Assembly (NCBI GenBank): GCA_016617855.1
Contig: JAECUM010017478.1
Span: 1-64,000 of the forward strand
Direction: 5' to 3'
Length of the DNA stretch: 64,000 nucleotides
Origin: Megalonaias nervosa
Lineage: Eukaryota > Mollusca > Bivalvia > Unionida > Unionidae
The notes below the pieces were generated by a model that ran no database searches, was not told the DNA's origin, and was given only the letters and a program-made list of their open reading frames with translations. The position numbers were made by a program, and so were the translations under genes. Every line of letters starts with the position of its first letter. Position 1 is the first letter of the stretch. Shown here in pieces: positions 35,951 to 48,238 of the stretch.

Positions 35951-36874
35951 GGCATAAAAATCATCAGATCAACAATTTATAATGAAGCAAATGATTATTA
36001 CATTAATATAATTTTAATTTTGTTCATCACAAATGAAATTTTCAAAAATATCCAGAATGCCCATCATGTTCCTTTAGTGCCAAATTTTACATTTCAGTTT
36101 GAAATATTCATCCATTTCCATACATACTAACCCCGGAGAGGTATAAGTATTTATTGCTATTATAAGTGGCAAAACAGCGCGATTTGGGCATAAAAAGTTT
36201 AAGCTATATATTACACGCCAGAATTACAGCATGTATGAAACAGATATATTTTCACTACTTACGTGGTTCTGCAGCTGGTCAAAATTCTTATCACAATGGG
36301 CAAAATCCACATGGATTAGAACCAGAATGCAAATGCAACATATACTGAAAAATTATTTATATTCAGCATTCACATCAATTAATCCACTTGTGTAACTCCT
36401 ACTGAATGATTATGAACTTGAATTCTGTAATGATCATGGTCAGGTGCTCTGAGTGCTGTATTTCATGACTCTCATATTCTTCTTTTAAAGTTTGTATAGC
36501 AGTGTTGATTTGTCCTTTCTCCTGATCTGACATGTTTTTAAGTTTGAAAAGATCCATCTACTCAAATCTATCATACAACATCCACAGCTCAAACGGTAAA
36601 GTGTTTCACTTAACATCTCTCTTTTCTTCAAAAATATAGACTGGTTTACAAACTGACTAGCTCATGAATAAAATTAATCAGTGCTTAAGGCACAGTTCAC
36701 TTCTGAAGTAACCCATATTTTCTTGGAAATGGGTTGTATACAGTTGCTTATAGCTAATAAGGATGGTACTCTTGTGCTATTATTACGCAGCAGTCACCTT
36801 TTGAAGAATATTCAAGTTTTGAAGTGGAATTGGAGCGATGATAATAAAAATGACAAAAAACAACTTTTCATTGG

Positions 36875-36880
36875 TTTATT
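36875..36880 (-). terminator. Polyadenylation signal of the BEN gene
   Basis: AATAAA on the minus strand about 100 bases past the TAA at 36978-36980. Confidence 0.55.
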
Positions 36881-36977
36881 TTATTTTTTAATTTAGCAAA
36901 AAAAGTGTAATCTATATGCAGTCTAATGGAAAACATAATTTGGTGAAAAAAAGCATAATGCTTGGCATGTATGCATT

Positions 36978-37069
36978 TTAATCCTGGTTTCTTGAAGGCT
37001 TCAGTACTTCACTAATTTTATTGTTAATCATTGCCTCCTTTACATACGGCCATTTCTTCTGGATCAATT
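36978..37069 (-). pseudogene. BEN gene last exon
   Basis: Encodes (E)LIQKKWPYVKEAMINNKISE, then VLKPSRNQD and TAA. The two leading bases complete a Glu codon with the 37390 exon. The hydrophobic/basic helix matches the final helix of BEN domains. Confidence 0.8.
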
Positions 37070-37389
37070 CTGTAAATAAATAAATAAATAAATATATATA
37101 TATATAATGTGATGAATTGATAAAACAAATAGTACACATATAACATTATTGCAACTGTTGCAGCCTTTAATTTACAAATCATGTTCGGAATCCTTTAGTT
37201 CTGAATTTAAAATTTTTCAAAAAAAAAGAAAACAAGGCATTAACCCTTAAAACACTCTATTTTTGAAAACAGGTATTTTTGACATTAGGGAACATCATTC
37301 TAAATTGTTGATAAAAATATATACTCAAAATAATATTCTGTACCTGGCTCAATGCCTTACAAGTTCATTGCAAAATTACGAATACTTAC

Positions 37390-37570
37390 CATAAATAACC
37401 TGTAGTTTTGTTTGATCCTCTATGGCTGGCCTAACAGGTGATGTTTTGTTTGCTGCAGATCCTGTCAAACTCCTTCCTCAGATTTCCTCGAGAGTGTACA
37501 ATTTTCGGAAAAGGAGTTTGGCTACTTTCCCGAAGTTATCTGCAACTTCAACATAGCTCCAGAGTTGATC
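37390..37570 (-). pseudogene. BEN gene exon: BEN domain core with in-frame TGA
   Basis: Reads DQLWSYVEVADNFGKVAKLL, then FRKLYTLEEI, TGA, GRSLTGSAANKTSPVRPAIE, then DQTKLQVIY. The pattern A-x-x-LL-x-x-L(F/Y)-x-x-EE-[LI]-x-x-x-S-[LV]-TG, then a conserved PA-x-D segment, is that of BEN domains. The TGA could derive from CGA (Arg) by a single transition. Confidence 0.8.
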
Positions 37571-40500
37571 CTAAAATAGTAGCATAACTTAACAGAAATG
37601 GAAATTTTTCCAAAAAATTACTTTATCAATTATAAATAGCTATATATTTTAAAGTCTTAGGGATATTCATATTTAATGAAATTTAAATCTATCTCTGCGA
37701 CACTATGGTTATGCAGGATGTTACAACGTGGTGTCTTAACCGACAATTATTTTTTGTGTGTGAGTGAAAATACAGGTCTTATCTACTATAACTGATCTCA
37801 ATGCAGGTGACTTCACATGTCTACTCTATTATAACTGATGACTTCAATCAGGTGACTAATACAGGCCTATTATCTACTATAACTTACCACTTATTAAGTG
37901 ACTTATACAGAACTTAAGGAAAGTAATTAGTGCAGGTAAAACTTAAATTTCATCTTAAGGGAAATTCTGAAAACTGCTGGTGAATACTAAGGTGACCACT
38001 AACATAGGCTAGAGTGTTCAGACAAAAGCACATCCACATATATAAAGTAAATCTTTTTAGACTTTCTACAAGATTCACTTGTAATTACCACGCTAGAACA
38101 AATACTGGAATGACTGCATACTCGACTATTCGAAAACTGGGATCAGTGGGCCTAAGTACAAAATTGGGGGATAATTATGTTCAAAGCAAGAATTACGGAG
38201 CTTGTGCAATTGTCATAATGTCTAATGATGGGGAACACTTGTGTGACGTATCCTTCAATTATGTACAGCTCTTAGAGATACAACTCATTACAAACAAAAT
38301 GTTAACCTTTGAGTGTTTGCATAAAGGTCGATAATATTGGTAAAATGAAAGCAGGAGTTATGGAACCTATTAAGTTCGTGCTGTTTAATGATGGAGAACA
38401 CTTGTTTGAAGTTTCGTTCACTTATGTAGTATACTAAGATACAAGCTTACATGCAGATGGGGATGCCGACAAAATGGTTGAGTGCAATAGCTCTACCTGA
38501 TCTTTGAATAGTTGAACTAAAAAAACATAAATGGTCAGAAGACAAGTACTTTTTATATATGTTTAAAGCTGGAAAGCCGGAAAAGAGAAGAATGATGTAC
38601 TACATACCTTTGTATAATTACTGTAGACAGAGCCATACAGAAAATCAGAAGAAGAGGACTTCTGAAATGATACCATATAATTTTAAATTGGTTTTAAATT
38701 TCATTTGTATAAAATGGGTACACAGAAGGAAATTTACCATTTATTAAATATAAATAACCCAGTTTTTCGCTGGCTGATTGCTCTTGCTAGCTTTAAAGCT
38801 TGCATGTGTACTTAATTTAAACAAGAGCTTGATCAATTAACTCTATTTTGAAATAATTCACTAGCTCACCATTTTAAATAGTGAACTTAAACTGTTCTAC
38901 AAGCACACATGGAAAAGAACTGATATTAAATTCTATCAATGTCAGCAATATAAGATCTGGAATTCATTGTATACCTGTAATGTACTATCCACAAGTGAGT
39001 TGCTAGGATCAGCCATGTTGACAACTGGGACAGTTGGATCTGTCAAGTTCTCTTCACAGGTCGAGTTGCTGCCTGTGAACCCAACAGCCACATTTGCCTG
39101 ACTCTCATTCTGGTATCTTACACTAGAAAAGCTTGAGCTTGAACTGCCAAAGCTCTGAATGCCCATGCCTTGACTTGCGTTCTGACCAATCATGTTGTGA
39201 TACTGAAAGAAAATATGCATGTTTTTTAATTTTTAAGCTATGGCTTCTTACTTCGTTTAGGTTACTGTTAATATATGGTATTAAATTGGCAGAGGAAGAC
39301 AACAGATCTAAGTGTAGAACTGTTTTCAAAATTTTAAAATTTGAACTGGGGGAAAATTCATTTTTTCTGGAATTGAAAATGTTTCATTTTATAGGTTCCA
39401 GTAAATCTTACCTGTTGACTCAGCCAGACAAAATCCCGTTGCATTGAATTCACATGTCACCATAATTGGTATAGCCGGGTCTCTACATATGCCTCCAAGT
39501 CTGCAACCCTACGTTCAATTGGAGGACATTGGTAGTCCACGAATGCAGTGTTTGGTTGGCCTAAAGATGCCAATCTTGTGGGTTGTTGAAAACAGTCAGG
39601 GTTGTTGAGCATGTTAAAAACTGAACTAACCACACTTGCAGTATCTTGCCTACATAAAAAAATAAGCCTGGTGATTAATAAAGTGGATAGGAATAGTATT
39701 GGAAAACCAAAGACTGATGTGTGATGGTTCTTTTGTTTTACATGGTTACATTTTATTATTTTTTTTGTAAGCTGATTAATCAAAAATTTTTATGGGAGAT
39801 AATTGAAAGTAATAAATGCATTATTTTGCTCTTGCATTTAATGTTGGCTTTATACAATACAATGTCCTGAATAAGAACACTGTGAGGATCATTATACATT
39901 AATATATGATTCTGTAGAATTTTGCGGATCCAGAGCAAACAAGGACCAGTTGTCAAACACAACTGAGTGATCAAATACATCTCAAGTGGAAATCAGATTT
40001 GTGTAAACTGCAAGTAACTGACCAAACTTTCTTACAAAGCCAATTTGTTACACAACTTACTGATTTATTTCAAAGTCTTGTTCCAAGACTGACTGCTCTC
40101 CCATTAGATCAAGCTGTCGCTGTGCATCAGCAGCCTTTTCTAGATTGATCTGCAGAGCATGCAAAAGTACATGTATTATATGCACCAAATTTGTATTGGT
40201 AAATAAAACAGGCCTTAAAAAAATAGTTGATTTAAGTGTGACAAATCAGAAGTATTTTAATGAGAAGCAATATAAAATATTAGTGATGCATGATCACATG
40301 GCACTGCATGTGCCAATTTTAATAATGTATTAGGTAAAAGTTCATCTGAATGTTGTGGAAAGAGCATTTCCCAGTCACACTGTGCATTGTGTAAAATTAC
40401 TGTCGGCCCAATAGCCCAATGCTATGAAAATTGGGGGGGGGGCTGAGAGTAAAACTATGAGAGTAAAAATAAGGAAGACTGTTGGGCTATGACAAAATAA

Positions 40501-43482
40501 GATTAAATTGTAAAAGTGTGTTTAATTATGTTCATGGCATTTTACTTTTACCTTTTATTAAAAATAATATTGAAACTAATGTAATCAATCAATTATAAAA
40601 TCCTGATGAACCCCTTTAATATTACAATTATGCAGAATTACTACCTTACTATTTCATTACTGTAATCAACCCTTAAAGATATTACATGGAGCTTGTTGGT
40701 GAAAGTTTTTAGAAAGTCTGAAATTGTTGCATCTTAATATTACCTTCATTTGTTTTGGTGTTATACTGTCTTCATTTTTTGTTGTGATGCCTTCTTGGTC
40801 TATTTTAGTTTTGCCACCTTGGTCTGTTTTATTACTGCTACAACTGTATCTTCTTTATTTGTTTCAACACTAAATTAAAAAAAAAAATCCAAAGTCCTGA
40901 GATAACATGCAATACATGCCATGCCATTTATTAGTGATGGGAATTGTTTACTTAGGAAAAAATACATACACCCATGTTTACTGCTGAAAAAAAGTGTAGT
41001 TTGGTAAGCTGGCTTTAAATTGGTATGTATGTACTTAGCACAAGATCAATATTATGGATGTCATACCAATTGGACAAACAAAAGAAATCCAATTTAATCA
41101 GAAGATTATTTCATTTTTGTCATCGCTTGGTGCAACATAAATTCACATTTCTTTTAAACACCTGCTGGACTGGATCAGCTGACTCTTAATCTTGGATCAG
41201 CTGACTCTTAATCCTGTTAAAAGATTTCAGAGAAACAAGCTTATATTTGCACTTCATGTGATGAACATTAACCAAATACAAAATTTTTTTTAAAAAGAGC
41301 AAAAATATTACACAAATTATTAATGTTCTGCACATTGTGTAAATCTTGTTAAAACTGAAAATAAATCATATTTACATAGTGTTTAACCATACCCTTTTCC
41401 CGTCTCCAGTTCTATTTCCAACTGTACCTTTCTTGTCTTTGGTTCTGACAGCTTTGAATAGTAAAACCAAATACATGTAAATGATAATGTTAGAGGTATT
41501 TCAAATAACTCATTTAATGCATTTAATATTTAGGAATAAATAAAAAAATAATAACTGGAATGGAATTATCATTCTTGGGAGCGCATATCTAGATACTTTC
41601 GTGAATTTGATCTCCCCTTGACTACACCTATCGTTGAAAGGGAAATAATATGACATTTAAGTTAGTATCAATTTTTAATTTTTGTTTATTAACAATATAA
41701 AAATAATTATTAAATCTATATTAGATTTATTTAAAATCAAAGGAAGAGACGCTGTTAAGAAAGATTAGCAAAGGTTTTTAGTACCTTTGAACGTTTAGTT
41801 GGTGGTTGATTTCGACTTTCTTCCTGATGTTCATCATCTTTCCTTCTTTCTGGTATCAATGTCTGAACTAAGGTGTAGAAATCATCATCATTCCCTAATA
41901 CTCCCTGCATCTCTTTCTTCTTGGATTCATCTGCAAGTTTTTTTTAAAATTTTAATTTCAGAATAATTATGTTTATTAAATGAATTTATATCCTAATAGT
42001 GAACTTTAGTGATTGCGCCTCTAAAGGCTCACAAGTGAGCAAGCTTTCCTGTAATGCGCATGTAAATTAGGCCTATATACACATAAATTAGCAGTTAAAG
42101 TCCATTTACTTCAAGCTTTCTCATGCTGCATTCCAAATATCATATCTTTATTTCCCCTAAATATTGAAAAAATTAATTACTCAAAACTTAAAAACAAAAT
42201 CCTTACTAAAATGCAGACCTTCGATCGTTTTTCACGTAGGTAAATAAAGCCATCCTGGACGCGCTAGGAGACAACTTCAGTATGCTTTTTGGATAAACCG
42301 GATTTTCGGTCAGGTGTATTTTTTTGTTTCCATTTCGAGGTTTTAATGATTCCAAAATAGATCTACATCAAAATAACACAGTAGCTCTAATTAAAAACAA
42401 ACCAATCCGTATTAAAATGCAGGCTTTCTTTTTCATGCATGTTAGGATGGTAGACAATATACGAAAGCCAATAAAAGTACTTTATCTTTTTGTAATTTAA
42501 TGCAATACAATAAAACAGAAACGAACTTACCTCCGATCTTTCCAATGATCCCTTCTGTTATTCCAAAACTTGGCAACCTCGCTGACACCAAATCCCCGAC
42601 TTTGTATTGTTCTATTGCCTTTCTCGGCTTAACAATATTTTGGAGGCTGAGTACATTTCCGGTAATGGGATTGTCATTTTTCCATTATGAATAACCCAAA
42701 CAAGTTCATGGCAAATCTACTTTTCAATGCAAGCAATTAGAAACTTGTAGGCTTTGAATGGACTGCTTTCAAATTTATATTAAGGCGTGAACAAGATTGA
42801 TGAATCGGTGAATCGGCTGCTGCGATTGGATAATTCCATCCTCTGCAACCAATGGAAGAATGTGAAAGAAATATTTCCAGGAACTTTCCACAACTTCGGT
42901 AAAATTTTCTCTTAATATTTTTAAAATTTAAAACCAGTAAGTAGATAAGAACCTGCTATGAGTATTAAGTGGGGTTCTTATAATAATCTCAAACTTAATT
43001 ACGTAAAATAAAATTATCTCCCAGCTTCCGATCGTTGCAGACCGGAAGTGCCATATCGTGAACATGTAAACAAAGGAGGCCTTCAACAGACATTTTACAT
43101 GTTTGAAAATAGATATATTTGCCACAATGCAGTGTTTTGGTGAACTGTACTAACCTAATTATAAATGAAGAAATAAATTAGGAAAGCATGTTAGTAAATA
43201 AGTAAACTTGATGAATTATGAACTTTTCGGATCATGGACATTGAGGACCATGTGTTGCGACTTTCGGACCGAATTTGAATACATCTTGGAACAATGATAT
43301 GGAAAGTGTAACAGATAATGTATAATGGAAAGTTTAGTGCACAAGAACATAACTATATTGATTTAAATTGAGTTATTGCTCTTTTTAGTTTTCACATGTA
43401 ATTATTGTCTGGAGCATTACTCCAAACTACAAATGGAATTGGAATGAAACTTGATTAGTTAAGGTATGTTATTGCTTTTGAC

Positions 43483-43678
43483 CTTCATCCAAGAAACTCC
43501 ATATTCATATAGTAATATAACGGCTGCCATACATTTATAACTGTTGTACATTTTTCCTTCATGTCCATTGACACAAATTCGTTTTCTCAAAGCATCCATT
43601 TCGGAAGCATTCATCATTTCTACTGACTCTCTAGCTTTCAGACAATCAAAATATTTTCGGACCATAAAATCAAAGATA
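43483..43678 (-). CDS. Exon-like open segment, function unknown
   Basis: 65 codons, open throughout, starting IFDFMVRKYFDCLKARESVE and ending LLYEYGVSWMK. Bounded by a good acceptor (ATATCACTGCAG) and a weak donor (AAG|GTCAAA). Composition looks protein-like. It lies in the transposon spacer, 0.8 kb upstream of the BEN gene start in the same orientation, but its phase does not connect to that gene. It could be a lost upstream exon or a third transposon-borne gene fragment. Confidence 0.28.
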
Positions 43679-43724
43679 CTGCAGTGATATAAATATCATG
43701 TGATCATGGTTTTAACTAAAAAAC

Positions 43725-43728
<4 letters not shown>

Positions 43729-43797
<69 letters not shown>
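43729..43797. repeat. (TA)n microsatellite, about 34 units
   Basis: An uninterrupted run of AT dinucleotides. Confidence 0.97.
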
Positions 43798-43799
<2 letters not shown>

Positions 43800-43849
43800 T
43801 GATAGTCCAAATTTTATATTGGGCATACAAAAAATATGTTTCCTATTGC

Positions 43850-44085
43850 ACTGGGTTTAAAATTAGGGTTACAGGTAGGTAGGGATGTTTTCTTAAACAT
43901 TATGTATATGATAAAGATTTATATATAATGAACTATTAAGCACTTCATGTACTGGGCTAAACCAGCTCAATTAGATGCACAAATCAATTTCAGGAATTTT
44001 TATTTTACCCTGGGTGGAAAAAGGTGCTAGGGTCTGCAACAAAAATCATGGACAGTCAGCTGACCAGAAACACGTTTTTGGGCCT
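43850..44085 (+). repeat. Dispersed repeat copy A (inverted relative of 61928-62165)
   Basis: GTACTGGGCTAAACCAGCTC, AGATGCACAAATCA, GGTGCTAGGGT and CAGTCAGCTGACCAGAAACAC occur here and, reverse-complemented and in the same order, at 61928-62165. CAGCTGAC/GTCAGCTG is partly palindromic. No coding content. Confidence 0.85.
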
Positions 44086-44730
44086 TGTCTAATTAGATTA
44101 AAATGAACAAACATACACATTTATTTTTATTGTCCAAAAACTCAGAATATGCTCGTGCAAAATGTCTCCACACCTGGTCTGATAGTCAGTACATGGTTTG
44201 AAATACAGTATCCATGATTCAAAACATCAATGTTCCAAAAGGTCCAGATACCAAGTCGATAATTTGTATTTTATCAATTCATTACTGCAGAAATTTATTA
44301 GGGTACATTATGGACTGTTTACACTATAGTTTGCCTTTTGTTACATGTAGGCTCGTACAAATGTAACAGAAGAAAAGAGTGAAGTCAACAAACTTTGTAT
44401 ATTTTAACAAAGTAATTTATTTCCCTAGAAAACAATGAAAAAAATTGGTAAATAGGACTTACAGTTTGTGAATATAATCCAAAATTTGATCCTAAGAATG
44501 AAAACACAAGTTCTATCACTAAATAGTTCTATTAGAATCCAGGTTTGAATCTCGACGACATACAAATATGGAAGGCGATGACATCAGATGTGGTCCAATG
44601 TACGAATATCAACAATTCCTCAATTGAATCACAGTTTTTGTTTCCGAATAATTCCAGAATAAATTTCCATGAATAGCTTTCAAAATTTTTTATAAGAAAG
44701 TCAACTTGTTGAGTTTCCAGGAGAATAAAT
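44086..44730. other. Transposon spacer, nothing recognised
   Basis: Between the dispersed repeat and the left Gypsy LTR. No gene or array seen. Confidence 0.5.
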
Positions 44731-45255
44731 TACTAAATCCAAAAATCAGATGAAAAACAAACAATCTGGCAACAAATAAAAATAACACCTTGTTTCTTCA
44801 AGATGTTAAAACGACTCTGCCAGAAGAATATTAAGAATGCATATTTAAACCCCAAAAACATCATTTCAAGTCTCGCGAGATGGGTCATGTGGTCTCTTAC
44901 TACAAGAGATCTATCATGTACGCCAGTGTAGCCCCACTTAAGAACCAATAGTAAAGAAATGTTGTTTACGCAGTGATCACGCAATCAAAGTATGGCCCTG
45001 ATACTGACCAATCATTTTAACTGCCTGTTTACGTTCTTGCCAGCCCAAGACGAACTAGGTTAACTAAAATAGTTCTAATGTAACATGTTTTATGTCTTAA
45101 ATAAACAATATTTACTAAAAGAAAATATCGAATTACTGAAAAAGAATTTCGAATCCGATGAAAATATTCATTACAATAAAATGTAATGAAACAAAAATAA
45201 AATAAAAAGAATTTCAAAACTAACACACAAACAATTTAATTATATATACGTAACA
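44731..45255 (-). repeat. Gypsy 3' LTR
   Basis: On the minus strand it starts TGTTACGTATATATAATTAA just after the polypurine tract and ends at GATTTTTGGATTTAGTA. About 97% alike to the other LTR by eye. Confidence 0.92.
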
Positions 45256-45391
45256 CTTCCCCCCATAAAGAAAAAAGAAAGATTTATGTAATAAAGCTTT
45301 CTTTTTACCATATGTAAATTATACATGAGGTAAACAAAATTACATAAGAAAATTCTTATGAATTATATAAAGTGTATATGAAATAATATTT

Positions 45392-45616
45392 CTATACACG
45401 GGAAAGTGCATCTGCAATCAAATTGTCTTTTCCCTTGATGTGCCTAATGTTGAGATTATATTCTTGCAAAAACAAACTCCACCTTAATAATCCTTGATTT
45501 TTATTTTTCATCTTGTCGATGAAAGTAAGGGGGTTGTGATCACTATACACAACAACCAGAGAAGGCACTGAGCTAATGTAAACTTCAAAATGCTGTAAAG
45601 CCAGCATTAAAGCCAA
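45392..45616 (-). pseudogene. Gypsy RNase H segment
   Basis: Contains YSDHNPLTFI (the conserved DH-PL motif), then LLRWSLFLQEYNLNIRHIKG and NLIADALSR, the standard end of Ty3/Gypsy RNase H. It is followed by the polypurine tract and LTR, with no integrase downstream, confirming the unusual order. Confidence 0.9.
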
Positions 45617-45651
45617 ACATTCCTTCTCGATTGTTGAGTAATTCTTTGGTG

Positions 45652-46311
45652 CTAATTTAATTTCTTAGAGAAATAGTACACTGGATGATCAATACCATTG
45701 CTGTCTTCTTGAATCAATACTGCTCCAACCGCAACATCACTTGCATCCACAGACAATTTAAAAGACTGATTGAAATTTGGAGCTGTTAAACCCGGCGCAC
45801 TTTTGAGTATTGCTTTTAACCTATCGAAAGCTTCCTGACATTTTTCGGTCCAGAGAAACTTATTTCTCTTACTTAACAAATCTGTCAGAGGTTCGGCAGT
45901 ATCAGAAAAATTGGAACAAAACTTTCGATAGTATCCGGCCATACCCAAAAATCGCATAAATTGCTTTTTACTGACAGGCACAGGAAAATCAGAAATAGCT
46001 TTAACCTTAACATCAATAGCTTTAACTTGACCATGTCCCACAATATGTCCTAGGAAAATTAGACAAGCACAGCAGAACTCACTTTTAGATAAACTGATTG
46101 TCATATTAGCATCAGTGAGTCTTTCAAAGAATTTCCGAATCGTGGCTAGATGTCCTTTCCAGGTGTCGTTGTAGATGATGACATCATCAATGTAAGCATC
46201 ACATTTATCTAGACTGGAAGTAATCATATTCATCAAGCGTTGAAACGTACTTGGAGAACCCTTCATCTCAAACGGCATTACTTTATATTGATAGAGTCCA
46301 TCTGGAGTCAC
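45652..46311 (-). pseudogene. Gypsy reverse transcriptase, palm and thumb
   Basis: YKVMPFEMKGSPSTFQRLMN, then the catalytic box YIDDVIIY near 46190, FLGHIVGHG, a KAISDFPVP-x-x-KKQ-x-x-RFLGMAGYYR block, and PLTDLLSKR with FLWTEKCQEAF. The YIDD Asp pair is intact. A frame break separates it from the fingers segment at 46464-46841. Confidence 0.92.
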
Positions 46312-46463
46312 AAACGCCTAAATTTCTTTCGCTCTTTCCGTAAGTGGAATTTGCCAAAATCCTTTCAGAAGGTCAAATTTGGTGACGTACATGGCATTTC
46401 CAATTTTATCAATACAATCATCAATCCTTGGTAATGGAAATGAATCCGTTTTTGTCACACTGT

Positions 46464-46841
46464 TCACCTTCCTATAATCAGTGCACATACGAAAGTTTTA
46501 TCCGGTTTCGGAACAAGTATGCATGGTGAACTCCAATCACTTTTACTGGGCCCTATGAAATCGTTCTCCAACAAATACTGAATTTCCCTTTTCAAGTATT
46601 CCTGTTTGAGAGGGTTCATCCTGTACGGGTGTTGTTTCACAGGTTTTGAATCTACGATTTCAACGTCATGAAAAATTTTGTTTGTCCTCTTAGGAATATC
46701 CGGAAACAAGTGCTCATATTCGAATAATAACTGTTTAAGTTCATTTCTTTCTTGTTGTTGCAAATGTAAAAGTTTCTGGTCTAGATCTTTCATAATTTCC
46801 GAATTCCGAAGATTTGTTGCTCCAAGATCAACGGTGTCCAA
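46464..46841 (-). pseudogene. Gypsy reverse transcriptase, N-terminal fingers
   Basis: LLFEYEHLFPDIP, then VKQHPYRMNPLKQEYLKREI, then SDWSSPCILVPKPDKTF, the first conserved RT block. The frame is lost just after it, where CVDYRKLN is normally expected. Confidence 0.9.
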
Positions 46842-46949
46842 TTGAATTTCTTCAGTTAAATCCTCAGTTTGTGGGACAGGTACAACTAAATTAATTGTAA
46901 TAATTTACTTGGCTATCTCCTTCAATATACAAGTACTCCATTAATTTAT

Positions 46950-47755
46950 TTAGACCAGAGTACTATAATTATAATTTAACTCATTCATTTTCTTCTTTAC
47001 TTTGTAAGGGCCGTAAAATCTAATTTGAAGAAAATTTCGAAGAATGAGCAAGAGAGAATGAACTCTATTACAGGACTCAAATGTTCTCTCAAGTAAAGTT
47101 TTGTGAAACCATATTTTCACTTTTGACTTGAACTGCGGAGTGCCAAATTCAAGTGTAACAAGCTGGAAAATTCCAGACATGAAATTTGACCTTTGACCTG
47201 ATTGAACAGATTTAGGAAGGCCAAATTGAGTAAAAAGCTTTATCAAAGCTTTTACTATAATATTCCTCAAAGGAATTGCCTCTGGGAATCTTGTTGACGC
47301 ACACATAATGGTCAACAAATATTGGTTGCCTGACTTGGTCTTAGGTAAGGGACCAACACAATCTACCATAATTCTGCTAAATGGTTCGTCAAATACAGGA
47401 ATTGGCTGCAGATGAGCCTTAGGTATCTTCTGATTGGGCTTTCCTACCATTTGACAAGTATGACAAGATCTACAAAATTTACAAACATCACTTTTGATTT
47501 TTGGCCAATAAAAGTGAGTCAAGATCTGTTATAAGTTTTATTTATCCCTAGATGACCAGCCAGAGGAGTTTCATGGGCCAAACTAAGTATTTCCTGTCTG
47601 TAAGATTTTGGAACTACAATCTGATAGTTCACTGACCACTCGTCATTAGCAGGTACCTCGGGAGGTCTCCACTTTCTCGTAAGAATTTCATTTTTAATGA
47701 AATAACAGACAGGTACTTCAGTGGCTTCAGTTTCACTAATGGCCCTCTGAAACAA
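46950..47755 (-). pseudogene. Gypsy integrase (zinc-binding and catalytic core)
   Basis: Two frames. HETPLAGHLGINKTYNR then FYWPKIKSDVCKFCRSCHTC gives the H2C2 zinc module. The core has MVDCVGPLPK with the first catalytic Asp. The second-Asp region reads SVQSGQRSNF where SDQGSNF is usual, so the second Asp appears lost. A frameshift near 47520 separates zinc module and core. Confidence 0.88.
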
Positions 47756-47838
47756 ACAGGAGATCTCAGGATCTTTTTCCTGTTCGACGACAAGTGATTG
47801 TCGTTTATCACCCTGATTAGATAAAAGAGAATGAGTAT

Positions 47839-48235
47839 TTAAAAGAGGATCACTGTGATCAATACCTTCGATTGATCCAAATTAGAAGTGAAAATGACCT
47901 CATCAAAAGCCTGACCAACACATGTGTCAGCTAAAGGAATATTTTCCTTATCAAAATCATTCTCAAGAACTTTCTTTGACATAGCTCTGGTGACTGCACA
48001 AGTTGGGTATAACTCAGGGTATTCTTTTTCAATAGGATCAACTTTCTGATCCAAAGAAGGCTTGTCAGTTACAAGTGGATTAACCACAACCTTGTCTCCA
48101 GCTAGGTCGTTGCCTAGCAACAAATGAATGCCCTCAACGGGTAAGTTAGACACTATACCGACTGTCACAGGTCCTGAAACTAAGTCTGATGACAAATTTA
48201 CAGAATGGAGAGGAACATTACCAAAGCTGCACTCT
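47839..48235 (-). pseudogene. Gypsy protease C-terminal part, truncated at the LTR
   Basis: VPLHSVNLSSDLVSG, then LPVEGIHLLLGNDLAGDKVV, the conserved C-terminal half of the aspartic protease with its LLGND box. The upstream active-site D-S/T-G and all of gag are absent because coding abuts the LTR at 48239. Confidence 0.85.
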
Positions 48236-48238
48236 ACT

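Larger units (their letters stand above)
36978..42685 (-). pseudogene. BEN-domain protein gene carried by the CACTA element, nine exons, decayed
   Basis: Exons (minus): 42685-42531, 41930-41785, 41451-41393, 40843-40744, 40149-40061, 39649-39412, 39202-38975, 37570-37390, 37069-36978. All eight junctions have AG/GT and matching phases; the product is about 428 codons. The N-terminal exon has a compact segment with YKVGDLVSARLPSFGITEGI, then acidic and basic linkers (QTLIPERRKDDEHQEE), a coiled-coil-like stretch (INLEKAADAQRQLDLMGEQS), a Ser-rich segment (SSSSSFSSVRYQ), and a C-terminal BEN domain. BEN domains bind DNA or chromatin. In-frame TGA codons occur at 39457-39459 and 37478-37480. The start ATG (42683-42685) is one base out of frame across an A5 run. 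Splice signals are intact, so decay looks recent. Function in transposition is unknown. Confidence 0.8.

Noticed and set aside
38014..38334. 106-codon plus-strand open frame inside the BEN gene intron
   Set aside because: No recognisable domain, and antisense to a gene whose phases close without it.
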